Shown: in pieces, positions 28,711 through 37,644 of the stretch
How positions within the stretch are numbered: the stretch's first letter is position 1
Layout of the letters: each line of letters opens with the position of its first letter
Origin: Pseudomonas sp. QS1027
GTDB lineage: Bacteria; Pseudomonadota; Gammaproteobacteria; Pseudomonadales; Pseudomonadaceae
Length of the DNA: 64,000 nucleotides
Reading direction: 5' to 3'
Assembly: GCF_002814235.1 (NCBI RefSeq)
Contig: NZ_PHSU01000014.1
Span: 1 to 64,000, forward strand
Notes under the pieces: generated by a model
Database searches by the model: none
Told to the model about the DNA's origin: nothing
What the model saw: the letters and a program-made list of their open reading frames with translations, nothing else
Translations under genes and position numbers: made by a program

Positions 28711-28763
28711 TGTGGGAGCGGTGCTTGCCCGCGAAGCTCTTGGCGTCGCGGGCAAGCACCGAT
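28711..28763. repeat. REP-type palindrome of Pseudomonas
   Basis: An imperfect palindrome starts with GTGGGAGCGGTGCTTGCCCG; the arms cggtgcttgcccgcga and tcgcgggcaagcaccg are separated by 11 bases. This matches the extragenic REP elements common in Pseudomonas. It sits between the convergent macB and aminotransferase genes, the usual place for such elements, and may shape the 3' ends of both transcripts. Confidence 0.8.
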
Positions 28764-28767
28764 GGCC

Positions 28768-30102
28768 TCAGCCTACCGCGCTGACGCTGGTAACCCGTGC
28801 CGCGCTGCTGCTCTTGAGGGCCTGTTCGAAGCGATCGAGGACCTGGCCCACTTCCGATTCGGTAATGTTCAGCGGTGGCAGGAAGCGCAGGACCGCGCTG
28901 TGGCGTCCGCCGGTCTCGATCATCATGCCGTTGTCGAAGCACTCCAGCTTGATCGCCCGCGCCCGCGCGCCATCACCCAGCCCTGGACGCGAGCCACTGC
29001 CCGGCTTGACGATTTCCACCCCGAGCATCAGGCCACGGCCACGCACATCGCCGATAAACGGGAAGTGCCGGGCAATATCCTCCAAGCCGCTTTGCAACTG
29101 CTCGCCGCGACGTGCGGCATTGCCCACCAGGTCGTGCTCCTTGATGTAGCGCATGGTCGTAGCCCCGGCCACCATGGCCACCTGGTTGCCACGGAAGGTC
29201 CCGGCGTGCATGCCTGGACCCCAGGTGTCGAGGTGCTCGGCATAGACGATCACCGACATCGGGTAGCCACCGCCGATGGCCTTGGACAGCACCAGGATGT
29301 CCGGCGTGATCCCGGAGTGTTCGATGGCAAACAGGCTGCCAGTACGCCCCAGGCCGGTTTGCACTTCGTCGATGATCAGCAGGATGCCCTGTTCCCGGGT
29401 GATCTCGCGCAGGGCGCGGAGCCACTCGGCCGAGGCCGCGATGCAACCGCCTTCGCCCTGGACCACTTCGACCACCACCGCCGCCGGCTTGGACACACCG
29501 CTTTCCGGGTCACAGAGCACGGTGCGGATGTAGTCGATGGAGAGACGGTCGGTGTGTTCGCCATCGGTGCCGAACGGGCAGCGGAAGCGGTAGGGGAACG
29601 GCAGGAAGTGGGTGCCCTGGGCTATCAGGCCAGCCTTGGGATTGAGGTTGCCCATGGCCGACAGCGCACCGGCGGTCATGCCGTGGTAGCCGCCATGGAA
29701 GGCCATCAGCGGGGAGCGCTGGGTGTAATGGCGGGCCAGCTTGATCGCGGCTTCGACCGCGTCCGAGCCGCTGGGGCCGCAGAAGAGGATCTTGCTGTTG
29801 TCACGCATGCCGGCCGGCAGTGTCGCGAACAGTTCCTGGACGAACGCGTGCTTGGCCGGCGTGGCCAGGTCCAGGGCCTGCTGCAGGTGATCGCTGTTGA
29901 GGAATTCGATCACTGCATCACGGACCACCGCAGGGTTGTGGCCCAGCGCCAGGGTGCCGGCATTCGACAGGCAGTCGAGGTATTCCTGACCGTTGGCATC
30001 CTTGACCCGCATGCCCTTGCCGCTGACAAACAGGCGCTGAAACGTCGCCGCGTAGGTGCGCGCGTTCGACTCCAATTTCTTGAGATTGCTTAACTCTTCC
30101 AT
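28768..30102 (-). CDS. dat: Diaminobutyrate--2-oxoglutarate aminotransferase (class III, PLP)
   Basis: A 444-residue class III PLP aminotransferase. Visible marks are the phosphate-binding GPSGSDAVEAAIK region, the aromatic HGGYHGMT motif, the acidic IIDEVQTGLGRTG motif and the PLP lysine in VLSKAIGGGYP. The likely reaction is transfer of an amino group from glutamate to aspartate semialdehyde, giving L-2,4-diaminobutyrate. The specific assignment rests on resemblance to the Dat/EctB/PvdH group and on context: module 6 of the adjacent synthetase carries the Dab-type pocket DLEHNTTVS. The gene is convergent with macB and divergent from the efflux operon at 30380. Start ATG at 30102 follows a weak GAG ribosome site. 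The Dab-versus-other-omega-amino-acid choice is inferred. Confidence 0.85.
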   Translation of the reverse strand: MEELSNLKKLESNARTYAATFQRLFVSGKGMRVKDANGQEYLDCLSNAGTLALGHNPAVVRDAVIEFLNSDHLQQALDLATPAKHAFVQELFATLPAGMRDNSKILFCGPSGSDAVEAAIKLARHYTQRSPLMAFHGGYHGMTAGALSAMGNLNPKAGLIAQGTHFLPFPYRFRCPFGTDGEHTDRLSIDYIRTVLCDPESGVSKPAAVVVEVVQGEGGCIAASAEWLRALREITREQGILLIIDEVQTGLGRTGSLFAIEHSGITPDILVLSKAIGGGYPMSVIVYAEHLDTWGPGMHAGTFRGNQVAMVAGATTMRYIKEHDLVGNAARRGEQLQSGLEDIARHFPFIGDVRGRGLMLGVEIVKPGSGSRPGLGDGARARAIKLECFDNGMMIETGGRHSAVLRFLPPLNITESEVGQVLDRFEQALKSSSAARVTSVSAVG

Positions 30103-30379
30103 AGTCGATCACTCATTGGCACAGGTACGGATTCATTGGCTGCTCATTTCGAGCTGGTCCCGATTCTGTAAGAGCCCTGCGGCGATCGCCACTTTATCGG
30201 GCCCGGGATGTCCCCGTTTTCCACGCCAGACAGGCTGCGGCCCCTGGGGTTAAATGCATGCCACGAAAGGACTTTATGGCGCGGGAAGAAAACGCCACGA
30301 CACCCTTCGTAGCCTTCTGCGCCATCACCTGTTTTCCTATTTCCCAGGGCGCCTGTGTTCAGGTGTCTTCGAGAGCGTT
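30103..30379. promoter_or_regulatory. Divergent intergenic region between dat and the RND operon
   Basis: These 277 bases separate the starts of the minus-strand aminotransferase and the plus-strand NodT-like gene, so promoters for both should lie here. The plus frame upstream of 30380 is open back to 30254 but encodes no recognisable signal. I looked for a syr-syp-like dyad (TGTCCCG, six bases, CGGGACA) and found no convincing copy, only short GGGA/TCCC palindromes near 30206. Confidence 0.5.
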
Positions 30380-31810
30380 ATGCCTATCGCCAAACCTGCT
30401 GCCCGCTGCCTGCTGTCGACGTTGTTGGCGACGTTGCTGGGCGGCTGCACGTTGGGTCCGGATTACCAGTTGCCGGCGGTGGCGGTGGCCAGCCAGTGGC
30501 ATGCGCCGCTGCCCCATGGCGCTTCGATGGTGGGGCTGAGCGATTGGTGGCAACAGTTCAATGACCCGGCGCTGGCGACCCTGTTGCACCTCGCCGAGGC
30601 CGACAGCCCATCCCTCGACCAGGCCCTGGCGCGTATTGCCCAGGCCCGGGCAACCCTGGACGGCAGCATCGCCGACACCCGGCCGCAGCTCAACGGCGGG
30701 CTGACCAAGGCTCGGGCCGGGGTCAGTCAGACCGGGTTGAACAAGACCGGTACCACCTCCGGGGCAACCCTCGACGCGGCCTGGGAACTGGATCTGTTCG
30801 GCAAGCTGCGGCGCACCGACGAGGCCTCGCGCAACCTGCTCGAGGCCCGGGTCGATGACTGGCATGAGGCCCGGGTGTCCCTGGCCGCCGAGGTCGGCGA
30901 TGACTTCGTGCAGTACCGAGGCTGCCAAATGCTGGTGAACGCTTACCGCGACCAGGCGCAATCCCAGGAGCAGACCGCGCGCCTGACCCGGCTGTCGTTC
31001 CAGGCCGGTTTTACCGCCGCCGCCGATGCCGCGCTGACCGATGCCAGCGCCGCCGCCAGCAGTGCGACCCTGACCAATCAGCAAAGCGAGTGTGATGTGT
31101 TGCTCAAGAGCCTGGTGGCCCTGACTGGTAGCGGCGAAGAGCAGGTACGTGAAGTGCTTGCTCATACGCCGGCGCGGTTGCCAGCGCCTGCGTTGCTGGA
31201 CGTGCGGGAGATCCCCGCCAACCTGGTGCGCCAGCGCCCGGACCTGGCCTCCAGCGAACGCGAGCTGGCGGCCGCGAATGCGCAAATCGGCGCGGCCCAG
31301 GCCGATCGCCTGCCCAGCCTGAGCCTGGTCGGCTCTTTTGCCGTGGGCACCACCACCGGCGAATACAGCCGGAACTGGAGTCTTGGCCCGCAGTTGAATG
31401 TTCCGCTGTTCGATGGCGGCAAGCGGCGAGCGGCGGTGGACTCGGCCCGGGCCGGTTATGACTCGGCGCTGGCCACCTATCGGCAGACCCTTCGCACGGC
31501 GGTCATGGAAGTCGAGCAGTCGCTGGTGCGCCTCGACGCCGCGCGGCGTTCGGAAGTCGACGCACAGCGCGCCACCGACGGTTACGAAGCGTATTTCCAG
31601 GCCATTGATCGCAACTGGCACGCCGGCAGTGCCAGCCTGCTGGACCGCGAACTGGCCCGCCGTTCCGCGCTGTCGGCGCAGATCGAGCTGATCACCCTGC
31701 AACAGAATCAGGTCCGCTACTGGATCGCGCTGTACAAGGCCCTCGGCGGTGGCTGGCAGGACCGTCGCGAGGGACTGGCCAGCGACGTAGCGACGCGAGG
31801 CGGAGCATGA
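30380..31810 (+). CDS. pseA: NodT-family outer-membrane efflux lipoprotein (PseA-like)
   Basis: A 476-residue outer-membrane channel of the OprM/NodT family. The start ATG at 30380 gives a lipoprotein signal peptide with lipobox LLGGC (Cys about residue 23), followed by the family-typical TLGPDYQLP. Two OEP repeats follow; the second begins near LVRQRPDLASSERELAAANAQIG, a diagnostic stretch of this family. The protein trimerises to a TolC-like tunnel that receives substrate from the RND pump encoded next. It is the first gene of a tightly overlapping three-gene operon (ATGA overlap with the adaptor). By position beside a peptin-type synthetase it resembles PseA of the PseABC system, which exports syringomycin and syringopeptin in P. 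syringae. Family sure, name moderate. Confidence 0.88.
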   Translation: MPIAKPAARCLLSTLLATLLGGCTLGPDYQLPAVAVASQWHAPLPHGASMVGLSDWWQQFNDPALATLLHLAEADSPSLDQALARIAQARATLDGSIADTRPQLNGGLTKARAGVSQTGLNKTGTTSGATLDAAWELDLFGKLRRTDEASRNLLEARVDDWHEARVSLAAEVGDDFVQYRGCQMLVNAYRDQAQSQEQTARLTRLSFQAGFTAAADAALTDASAAASSATLTNQQSECDVLLKSLVALTGSGEEQVREVLAHTPARLPAPALLDVREIPANLVRQRPDLASSERELAAANAQIGAAQADRLPSLSLVGSFAVGTTTGEYSRNWSLGPQLNVPLFDGGKRRAAVDSARAGYDSALATYRQTLRTAVMEVEQSLVRLDAARRSEVDAQRATDGYEAYFQAIDRNWHAGSASLLDRELARRSALSAQIELITLQQNQVRYWIALYKALGGGWQDRREGLASDVATRGGA

Positions 31811-32910
31811 AGCCGGTCCTGGGTTATGGCTTGTTGGGGGTTGCCGCGTTGGCCGTTTCGGGATGGCTGGTCTTCGGTCGCGCTGCGCCGGCACCGGCGG
31901 CGGCCCCCGTGGCGGCCACCAGCCTGAGTGTCGAGGCGGTTCAGCCGCACCGCGAAGAGTGGCCGCAAATCCTGGTCGCCAGCGGTGCGCTGGCACCCTG
32001 GCAGGAAGCCGTGATCAGCGCCGAAACGGGCAGTTTGCGCATCGCCAGCCTGAAGGCGGATATCGGTGATCGGGTGAAGAAGGGCCAGGTCCTCGCCACC
32101 TTGGCCGATGACAGTGTCCAGGCCGAGGAAAACAAGCAGAAGGCGGCGGTTGCCCAGGCCGCCGCGCAGTTGCAGGAAGCTCGCTCCAATGCGCGGCGGG
32201 CGGCGGTGGTCGGGCAGAGCGGGGCCTTGTCGGAGCAGCAACTGGAAGAATATCGGGTCAAGGTGCAGACCGCCGAAGCCAACCTGGCCTCGGCGAATGC
32301 CGACCTGCGTACCACCCGTATCAAGCTCGCACAGACCCGCATCGTTGCGGTGGACGATGGGCTTATCTCCGGGCGCAAGGCCTTGCTCGGGGACGTGGTG
32401 GCGGCCGGCAGCGAACTGTTCCGGATGATTCGCGATGGCCGTATCGAATGGCAGGCGGAGCTGGATGCGCGGCAATTGTCGCGGGTCCGGGTCGGTCAGT
32501 CCGCCCAGCTGGAACTGCCGGATGGTGCGCAGGTGGAAGGTCGGGTGCGACTGGTTTCACCGGTGCTCGATAGCAAGACCAGTCGCGCCCTGGTCTATGT
32601 GTCCTTGCCCGCCGGGTCCATGGCGCGGCCGGGCATGTATGCCAGCGGCCGCATCGAACTGGCGCCGAGCATGGCGCTGACCGTTCCTGACACCGCGGTG
32701 GTGTTGCGCGATGGTCGCTCCTATGTGTTTGTGCTGGGCCAGGATCTGCATGTCAGCCAGCAGGGCGTGGAAGTCGGGCGTCGACGCGGGGCGGCGGTGG
32801 AGATCGTCGGCGGCCTGGCGGAACAGGCGCGGATCGTCCGCAGTGGCGGGGCCTTTCTCAGTGACGGCGCGAGTGTGACCCTGGTCCGGGCCGAGGCGGA
32901 TGCCCGATGA
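31807..32910 (+). CDS. pseB: RND periplasmic adaptor (membrane fusion protein, PseB-like)
   Basis: A 367-residue HlyD/AcrA-type adaptor. A hydrophobic N-terminal segment (about residues 5-23) is followed by a Pro/Ala-rich linker, a lipoyl half (ETGSLRIASLKADIGDRVKKG), a short alpha hairpin, the second lipoyl half (VDDGLISGRKALLGDVV) and a beta-barrel. It links the inner-membrane pump encoded downstream with the outer-membrane channel encoded upstream. Its ATG overlaps the pseA stop (ATGA) and its own stop overlaps the next ATG, indicating translational coupling. Assigned to PseB by operon context; it could equally be annotated as a generic MexC/MdtA-type adaptor. Confidence 0.88.
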   Translation: MKPVLGYGLLGVAALAVSGWLVFGRAAPAPAAAPVAATSLSVEAVQPHREEWPQILVASGALAPWQEAVISAETGSLRIASLKADIGDRVKKGQVLATLADDSVQAEENKQKAAVAQAAAQLQEARSNARRAAVVGQSGALSEQQLEEYRVKVQTAEANLASANADLRTTRIKLAQTRIVAVDDGLISGRKALLGDVVAAGSELFRMIRDGRIEWQAELDARQLSRVRVGQSAQLELPDGAQVEGRVRLVSPVLDSKTSRALVYVSLPAGSMARPGMYASGRIELAPSMALTVPDTAVVLRDGRSYVFVLGQDLHVSQQGVEVGRRRGAAVEIVGGLAEQARIVRSGGAFLSDGASVTLVRAEADAR

Positions 32911-35900
32911 ATATTTCCGCTTGGTCGATTCGTTATCCGGTTCCGGCGGTCATGCTGTTCGTGCTGCTGACCCTGTTCGGTGTGTTCGGCCTGGATCGGC
33001 TCGGCATCCAGGACTTTCCGGACACCGACCTGCCCACTGTAGTCATCAGCGCCTCCCTGGAGGGCGCGGCGCCCGAGCAGCTGGAAACCGAAGTGGCGCG
33101 CAAGCTCGAAGACAAACTGACCTCGCTGCGCCTGCTGCAGCATGTCACCACGCTGATTACCGACGGCAGCGTGAGCATCAGCGTGACCTTTGCCATCGAC
33201 AAGGACGGCAACGAGGCCCTCAACGAAGTGCGCAACGCGGTGGACAGCACCAAGGCGGAGTTGCCGGCGAACCTCGATACGCCGTCGGTGGCCCGCTTGA
33301 CCACCAATGCCTCCGCGTTGCTGACCTATGTCGTCGAGGCCCCGCGGATGAACGAAGAAGCCTTGTCATGGTTTGTCGACAATGAACTGAGCAAGCAGCT
33401 CCTGGCGGTGCGCGGGGTCACCAAGGTCGTCCGGGTCGGTGGCGTGGACCGCGAAATCCAGGTCGACCTTGACCCGGCGATGATGGCCGGCCTGGGCTTG
33501 AGCGTGAACGATGTGGCCAGCCGTTTGCGGGCGATGCAGAAAGACAACTCCGGCGGCCAGGGTGACCTCGGCAGCGGCCAGCAGGCCTTGCGCATCCTCG
33601 GCGCGATCGACGATCCGGCGGCCCTCGGGGCCATCCGGATCCCCGTCAATGATGGGCGCATGTTGGCCTTGCAGCAATTGGCCACGGTGCGCGATAGCCA
33701 TGCCGAGCGCAGTACCCGGGCTTATCGCGACGGCAAGCCGGTTATCGGTTTCCAGGTGATCCGTTCCCTGGGCTTTTCCGATGTCGGGGTCACGGCGGAT
33801 GTGCGCCAGGCGATGAGCCAGTTTGCCCGACAGCACGCGGATATCCATATCACCGAGGCGAGTAATACCGTCCAGCCGGTGCTGGAGAATTATCGCGGTT
33901 CCATGGAGTTGTTGTACGAGGGCATGTTGCTTGCAGTGTTGGTGGTCTGGTGGTTCCTGCGTGACTGGCGGGCGACCATCGTTGTGGCGACGGCGCTGCC
34001 GTTGTCGATCATCCCCACCTTTGGAGTGATCTATTTTGCCGGCTTCACCCTCAACACCATTTCCCTGCTGGCCCTGGCCCTGGTGATCGGCATCCTGGTG
34101 GACGATGCCATCGTCGAGGTCGAGAACATCGCGCGGCACCTGCGCATGGGTAAAAGCCCGCGGCAGGCAGCGATCGAGGCTTCCGACGAAATCGGCCTGG
34201 CGGTGCTGGCAACCACCGTGACCCTGGTGGCGGTGTTTTTGCCCACGGCCTTCATGGGCGGGATTTCCGGCAAGCTGTTCCGGCAATTCGGCGTGACCGC
34301 CAGTGCGGCGCTGATATTCTCCCTGCTGGTGGCACGTTTGTTGACGCCGATGATGGCGGCGTATGTGCTCAAGGCCCGGCCGCATGTCGAGCACGACAGT
34401 CGCTTGATGAGCCGTTATCTGGGCTGGATCCACACCAGCCTGACCCGGCGCAAGACCACCGTGGCCCTGGTCGGCGTACTGTTTCTCGGCTCCCTGGCGC
34501 TGATTCCGCTGCTGCCCACCAGCTTTCTGCCGGCCCAGGATAACGCCCTCAGTACCCTCAGCCTGGAATTGCCGCCGGGCAGCAGCCTGGCGCAGACGGG
34601 GGCGATCACCCTGCAGGCCGACGCGTTGCTGCGTGCCATTCCCGAAGTGGCCCATGTTTTCGCCGCCGTGGGCAGTGGCGATGTTGCCGGCGGTGGCAAT
34701 CGCAAGGCGGTCCTGACCGTCGATCTGCTGCCGCGCAACCAGCGCGAGCTCAAACAGTCCGCGGTCGAGGCGAAGATGCGCGACGCCTTGCGCGGCTTGC
34801 CCGGCGTACGGGTCAATGTCGGCGGCGACCGCAGCGGCGAACGCCTGGACATCGTCCTCGCCAGTGATGACGGCGATTTGCTCGAGCGTACCGCCACGGC
34901 CCTCGAACCCCAACTGCGGCAGCTCAAAGGCATCGGCAACGTGACCTCGAGCACGGCGGTGCAGCGCCCGGAAATCCAGATGCGCCCGGATTTTGTCCGT
35001 GCGGCCGAACAAGGCATCAGTAGCCAGGACATTGCCGACACCTTGCGCATGGCCACCTACGGCGATTTTTCATCGGCACTGGGCAAGATCAATCTGTCCC
35101 AGCGCCAGGTGGATGTGCGGGTGCGCATGCAAGCGCAGGTGCGCACCGATCTGGACAGCATCGCCCAGTTACGGGTCAAGGGCCGGGATGGTCAGGTCGC
35201 GTTGGCCTCCCTGGGAGCGATCAGCATGGGCAGCGGGCCGGCGCAGATCGATCGGCTGGATCGCCTGCGCAATATCACCCTGTCCATCGAGCTCAATGGT
35301 CGCAACCTCGGCGAGGTGATGGACGAAGCCCGACAGTTGCCGGTGATGCAGCACCTGCCGGGGCAAGTGAAGCTGGTGGAGCAGGGCGAGTTGCAGTTGA
35401 TGAGCGAGCTGTTCGGCAATTTCAGCCTGGCCATGGCCGTTGGCGTGTTCTGTATCTATTCGGTGCTGGTGCTGCTGTTCCATGACTTCATGCAGCCGCT
35501 GACCATTCTTTCGGCCTTGCCCTTGTCCCTGGGTGGGGCCCTGTTGGCGCTGCTTGTCGGCGGGATGAGCTTCTCCCTGGCCTCGGTCATCGGCTTGCTG
35601 ATGCTGATGGGGATCGTCACCAAGAACTCGATTCTGTTGGTGGAGTACGCAATCATGGCCCGTCGTGACCAGGGCATGAGTCGCTATGAGGCGTTGATCG
35701 ATGCCTGCCACAAACGTGCCCAGCCGATTCTGATGACCACCATTGCGATGGGGGCGGGCATGCTGCCGACGGCATTGGGGTGGGGGGGGGAGTCGAGTTT
35801 CCGCCAGCCGATGGCGGTGGTGGTGATCGGTGGCCTGTTGGCCTCGACGGTCTTGAGCCTGTTGGTGGTGCCGGTGATCTTTACTTACGTTGACGATGGG

Positions 35901-35939
35901 CTGGAAGGGGTCAAGCGGCTCTTTCGCACACCTCGATAG
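32907..35939 (+). CDS. pseC: RND efflux transporter, inner-membrane pump (PseC-like)
   Basis: A 1010-residue HAE/MdtB-type RND pump, driven by the proton motive force. The N-terminal segment (AWSIRYPVPAVMLFVLL) is the first of twelve expected membrane helices; two large periplasmic loops follow helices 1 and 7. Helix 4 carries GILVDDAIVEVEN, with the paired Asp residues needed for proton relay. The second half has the GIVTKNSILLVEYA helix 10 motif. Length is typical. The gene overlaps the adaptor stop by four bases. In P. syringae the matching PseC exports lipodepsipeptides; the nearby peptin-type NRPS suggests the same role. A hairpin terminator overlaps its stop codon. Confidence 0.93.
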   Translation: MNISAWSIRYPVPAVMLFVLLTLFGVFGLDRLGIQDFPDTDLPTVVISASLEGAAPEQLETEVARKLEDKLTSLRLLQHVTTLITDGSVSISVTFAIDKDGNEALNEVRNAVDSTKAELPANLDTPSVARLTTNASALLTYVVEAPRMNEEALSWFVDNELSKQLLAVRGVTKVVRVGGVDREIQVDLDPAMMAGLGLSVNDVASRLRAMQKDNSGGQGDLGSGQQALRILGAIDDPAALGAIRIPVNDGRMLALQQLATVRDSHAERSTRAYRDGKPVIGFQVIRSLGFSDVGVTADVRQAMSQFARQHADIHITEASNTVQPVLENYRGSMELLYEGMLLAVLVVWWFLRDWRATIVVATALPLSIIPTFGVIYFAGFTLNTISLLALALVIGILVDDAIVEVENIARHLRMGKSPRQAAIEASDEIGLAVLATTVTLVAVFLPTAFMGGISGKLFRQFGVTASAALIFSLLVARLLTPMMAAYVLKARPHVEHDSRLMSRYLGWIHTSLTRRKTTVALVGVLFLGSLALIPLLPTSFLPAQDNALSTLSLELPPGSSLAQTGAITLQADALLRAIPEVAHVFAAVGSGDVAGGGNRKAVLTVDLLPRNQRELKQSAVEAKMRDALRGLPGVRVNVGGDRSGERLDIVLASDDGDLLERTATALEPQLRQLKGIGNVTSSTAVQRPEIQMRPDFVRAAEQGISSQDIADTLRMATYGDFSSALGKINLSQRQVDVRVRMQAQVRTDLDSIAQLRVKGRDGQVALASLGAISMGSGPAQIDRLDRLRNITLSIELNGRNLGEVMDEARQLPVMQHLPGQVKLVEQGELQLMSELFGNFSLAMAVGVFCIYSVLVLLFHDFMQPLTILSALPLSLGGALLALLVGGMSFSLASVIGLLMLMGIVTKNSILLVEYAIMARRDQGMSRYEALIDACHKRAQPILMTTIAMGAGMLPTALGWGGESSFRQPMAVVVIGGLLASTVLSLLVVPVIFTYVDDGLEGVKRLFRTPR

Positions 35940-35967
35940 ACGCAACAGGCGGCTATCGAGGTGTTTT
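35929..35967 (+). terminator. Hairpin terminator at the end of pseC
   Basis: Perfect 11-base arms CACCTCGATAG and CTATCGAGGTG, separated by 13 bases, are followed by TTTT. The left arm includes the pseC stop codon. It lies between convergent genes and should end the RND operon transcript; the short T-run makes it of moderate strength. Confidence 0.75.
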
Positions 35968-35986
35968 CACGAATGAGAGCAAGGGA

Positions 35987-36811
35987 TCAGAGGGCGCTTT
36001 GCAGGGCAACGGTGTTTTCCATGCCGGTCCTGGCGTCCGCCGAATGCATCCAGCGGATCAGCGAGCGACGCCCGCCGATGCCCATTTTGATGGAGGCACG
36101 CTTGAGATAGCTCTCCACGGTATTGACCCGTAGTTCCAGCTGGTCAGCCAGTTCCGGTGCCGTGCGCCCGGCCAGCAGGCCGACGCAGACTTCGGTTTCC
36201 CGCGAGGACAGATTCAACCCGGACATTTCCAGGCGTTCGATGAAGCGCTGACGCAGGGCATCCATGCCACCGTTTTCCAGCTCCTGGGTGACCGAGAAGG
36301 CTTCCAGGCGGACCGGCGTCGGCAGCAGGGCCTCGATATGCTCGCCGATCATGGGCAGCAACAGGCAGGAAAAATCCTGGAGGAACGCGCATTCCTGCGT
36401 GGAAAACCCCAGGGACGGGTTGGATCGATAGACCGACAAGGCGTAGCAGCGATTTTTCGTGCGGCAGATCAGGTGCAGGTGGTTGGGGGATGCGTGCTGC
36501 GTGGCCGCCCGCTGGCAGCAAGCCAGCTCGGTTTGCGGCGCCAGCCAGGTGCCGTCACCTGCCTGGGCAGACTGCTTGACCGATGAGGCATTCATCAGGG
36601 TGTCGGTGCAGATCGGGCTGATACCCACGCCGCCGATACTCGAGGTGATCGACTGTGCGGCATTGGTGGCGTCGATCCGCAGTTCGGTGATGTGCGTGGC
36701 GTCGACAGGCAATTGGGCAACGATCAGGTCATGCAGCACCCGCGGAAAATTACGGTTGCCGGTGTTGGCAATCACTTTGCCGACTGACGGGAAAAGTCTT
36801 TGCAAGTTCAT
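35987..36811 (-). CDS. LuxR-type regulator of lipopeptide synthesis (SyrF/SalA-like)
   Basis: A 274-residue regulator. The C-terminal LuxR/GerE helix-turn-helix (LSSRETEVCVGLLAGRTAPE to about residue 255, including the recognition helix RVNTVESYLKRASIKMGIGG) is clear. The N-terminal 180 residues do not show the Trp/Tyr/Asp residues of an autoinducer-binding domain, so it is not expected to sense AHLs. Regulators of this type flank Pseudomonas lipopeptide loci (SyrF, SalA, ViscBCR and similar) and activate the synthetase and export genes. The start ATG at 36811 is preceded by GGAG five bases upstream, better than the more distal in-frame starts. It is convergent with pseC and lies downstream of luxI on the same strand, 71 bases away, so read-through from luxI is possible. 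Confidence 0.85.
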   Translation of the reverse strand: MNLQRLFPSVGKVIANTGNRNFPRVLHDLIVAQLPVDATHITELRIDATNAAQSITSSIGGVGISPICTDTLMNASSVKQSAQAGDGTWLAPQTELACCQRAATQHASPNHLHLICRTKNRCYALSVYRSNPSLGFSTQECAFLQDFSCLLLPMIGEHIEALLPTPVRLEAFSVTQELENGGMDALRQRFIERLEMSGLNLSSRETEVCVGLLAGRTAPELADQLELRVNTVESYLKRASIKMGIGGRRSLIRWMHSADARTGMENTVALQSAL

Positions 36812-36882
36812 CCGTTCTCCATTTTTTATTCTGGGCACAACGGCAAGCGCCGCCCACGGTCCATGAGGCTTATCGGTACGTA

Positions 36883-37644
36883 TCAGATGATTTGGGTCAT
36901 ATAACGAGTCATGTTGCTTGCGTGGGTCGCGCCGTAGTCGACAGCGGGCAGTGCAACCAATGGCAGTTGATCGCCTGTCAGGCACTGCATATGGTTTATC
37001 TTGAGCATGTTGTCGTAGATCCTGGGCGTGCACTCGAGGGTGCCATAGATGACTTTCTCGCCCTTGCTACCTTGTGCAACATTGCGTCGATGGAGGACCC
37101 AGCCAGAACGTCTTAGAACTTTTTCCATCATGGCATCTACAATAACTTCATAAGTGCTGACCTCTTGTGTGCGGGCAAACTGTAACATCGCCATGAACAG
37201 CGCGGCGGTACGAAAATCAACTTTGGTCTTGCTGAAGTCGTTGCTCGAGGTGTCGGTGCTCAGCAGCGCAAAGCGGGTCGCCTCCCAGCAATCAAACGGG
37301 TTGGGCCTGGACAGATCATCGCTGAGCATGAAGCTCAAGGCGCCACAAATCAGGGTCGGTTTATAGGACGGGCGAAGTCTGACACAGCCGGTCACCTGTG
37401 GCCCTTTATGGGAGTAAATATAGATCGCGTCATCATTGTCATATTCATCGAATTCATAATCGCTGCCGGCGTAGCTTTCAATATCCCATTTTCTCCGGTC
37501 GATAAAAGCGGATTTGCGAATACTGAGTATTTGCTCTAATGCCTGGGTGGGCAGTTCGCTGTAGCTGGCAATGGCGATATGCACGTCGGAGAAAGTGTAC
37601 GAGTGCTCGGAGAAAATGTACGAGTGAGGGAAATAGCCGATCAT
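36883..37644 (-). CDS. LuxI-type acyl-homoserine-lactone synthase
   Basis: It makes an N-acyl-homoserine lactone from S-adenosylmethionine and acyl-ACP. With ATG at 37644 the protein has 253 residues and carries the invariant LuxI residues: Arg43, Phe47, Trp53, Asp66, Asp69, Arg89, Glu121 and Arg124 (motif ExxRF). This is longer than the usual 200-215 residues; the N-terminus carries about 19 extra residues containing a tandem repeat (HSYIFSE HSYTFSD). A TTG at 37704 would add 20 more, and a GTG after the repeats would shorten it. None has a convincing ribosome site, so the start is uncertain. The codon use is visibly AT-richer than the flanking clusters. It is separated from a convergently oriented AHL-binding regulator by a LysE-type gene. 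Acyl chain specificity cannot be read. Confidence 0.92.
   Translation of the reverse strand: MIGYFPHSYIFSEHSYTFSDVHIAIASYSELPTQALEQILSIRKSAFIDRRKWDIESYAGSDYEFDEYDNDDAIYIYSHKGPQVTGCVRLRPSYKPTLICGALSFMLSDDLSRPNPFDCWEATRFALLSTDTSSNDFSKTKVDFRTAALFMAMLQFARTQEVSTYEVIVDAMMEKVLRRSGWVLHRRNVAQGSKGEKVIYGTLECTPRIYDNMLKINHMQCLTGDQLPLVALPAVDYGATHASNMTRYMTQII
37585..37626 (-). repeat. Tandem 21-bp repeat at the 5' end of luxI
   Basis: Two head-to-tail 21-base units (37585-37605 and 37606-37626) differ at two positions. In frame they encode HSYTFSD and HSYIFSE. They lie in the extra N-terminal part of the synthase, or in its leader if translation begins farther downstream. Confidence 0.85.

Noticed and set aside
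28762..30093. Plus-strand open frame opposite the aminotransferase
   Set aside because: The minus strand encodes a full class III aminotransferase with its PLP lysine; the plus frame has no recognisable domain.
30254..30379. Longer N-terminus for the NodT-like protein
   Set aside because: The upstream frame lacks a signal peptide; starting at 30380 places a lipobox at the expected distance.
30103..30379. syr-syp box for SyrF-type activation
   Set aside because: Only partial half-sites were visible, with wrong spacing.
36812..37033. Extended start for the SyrF/SalA-like regulator
   Set aside because: The ATG at 36811 has a good GGAG site, and the longer frame would overlap the end of luxI with a low-complexity peptide.
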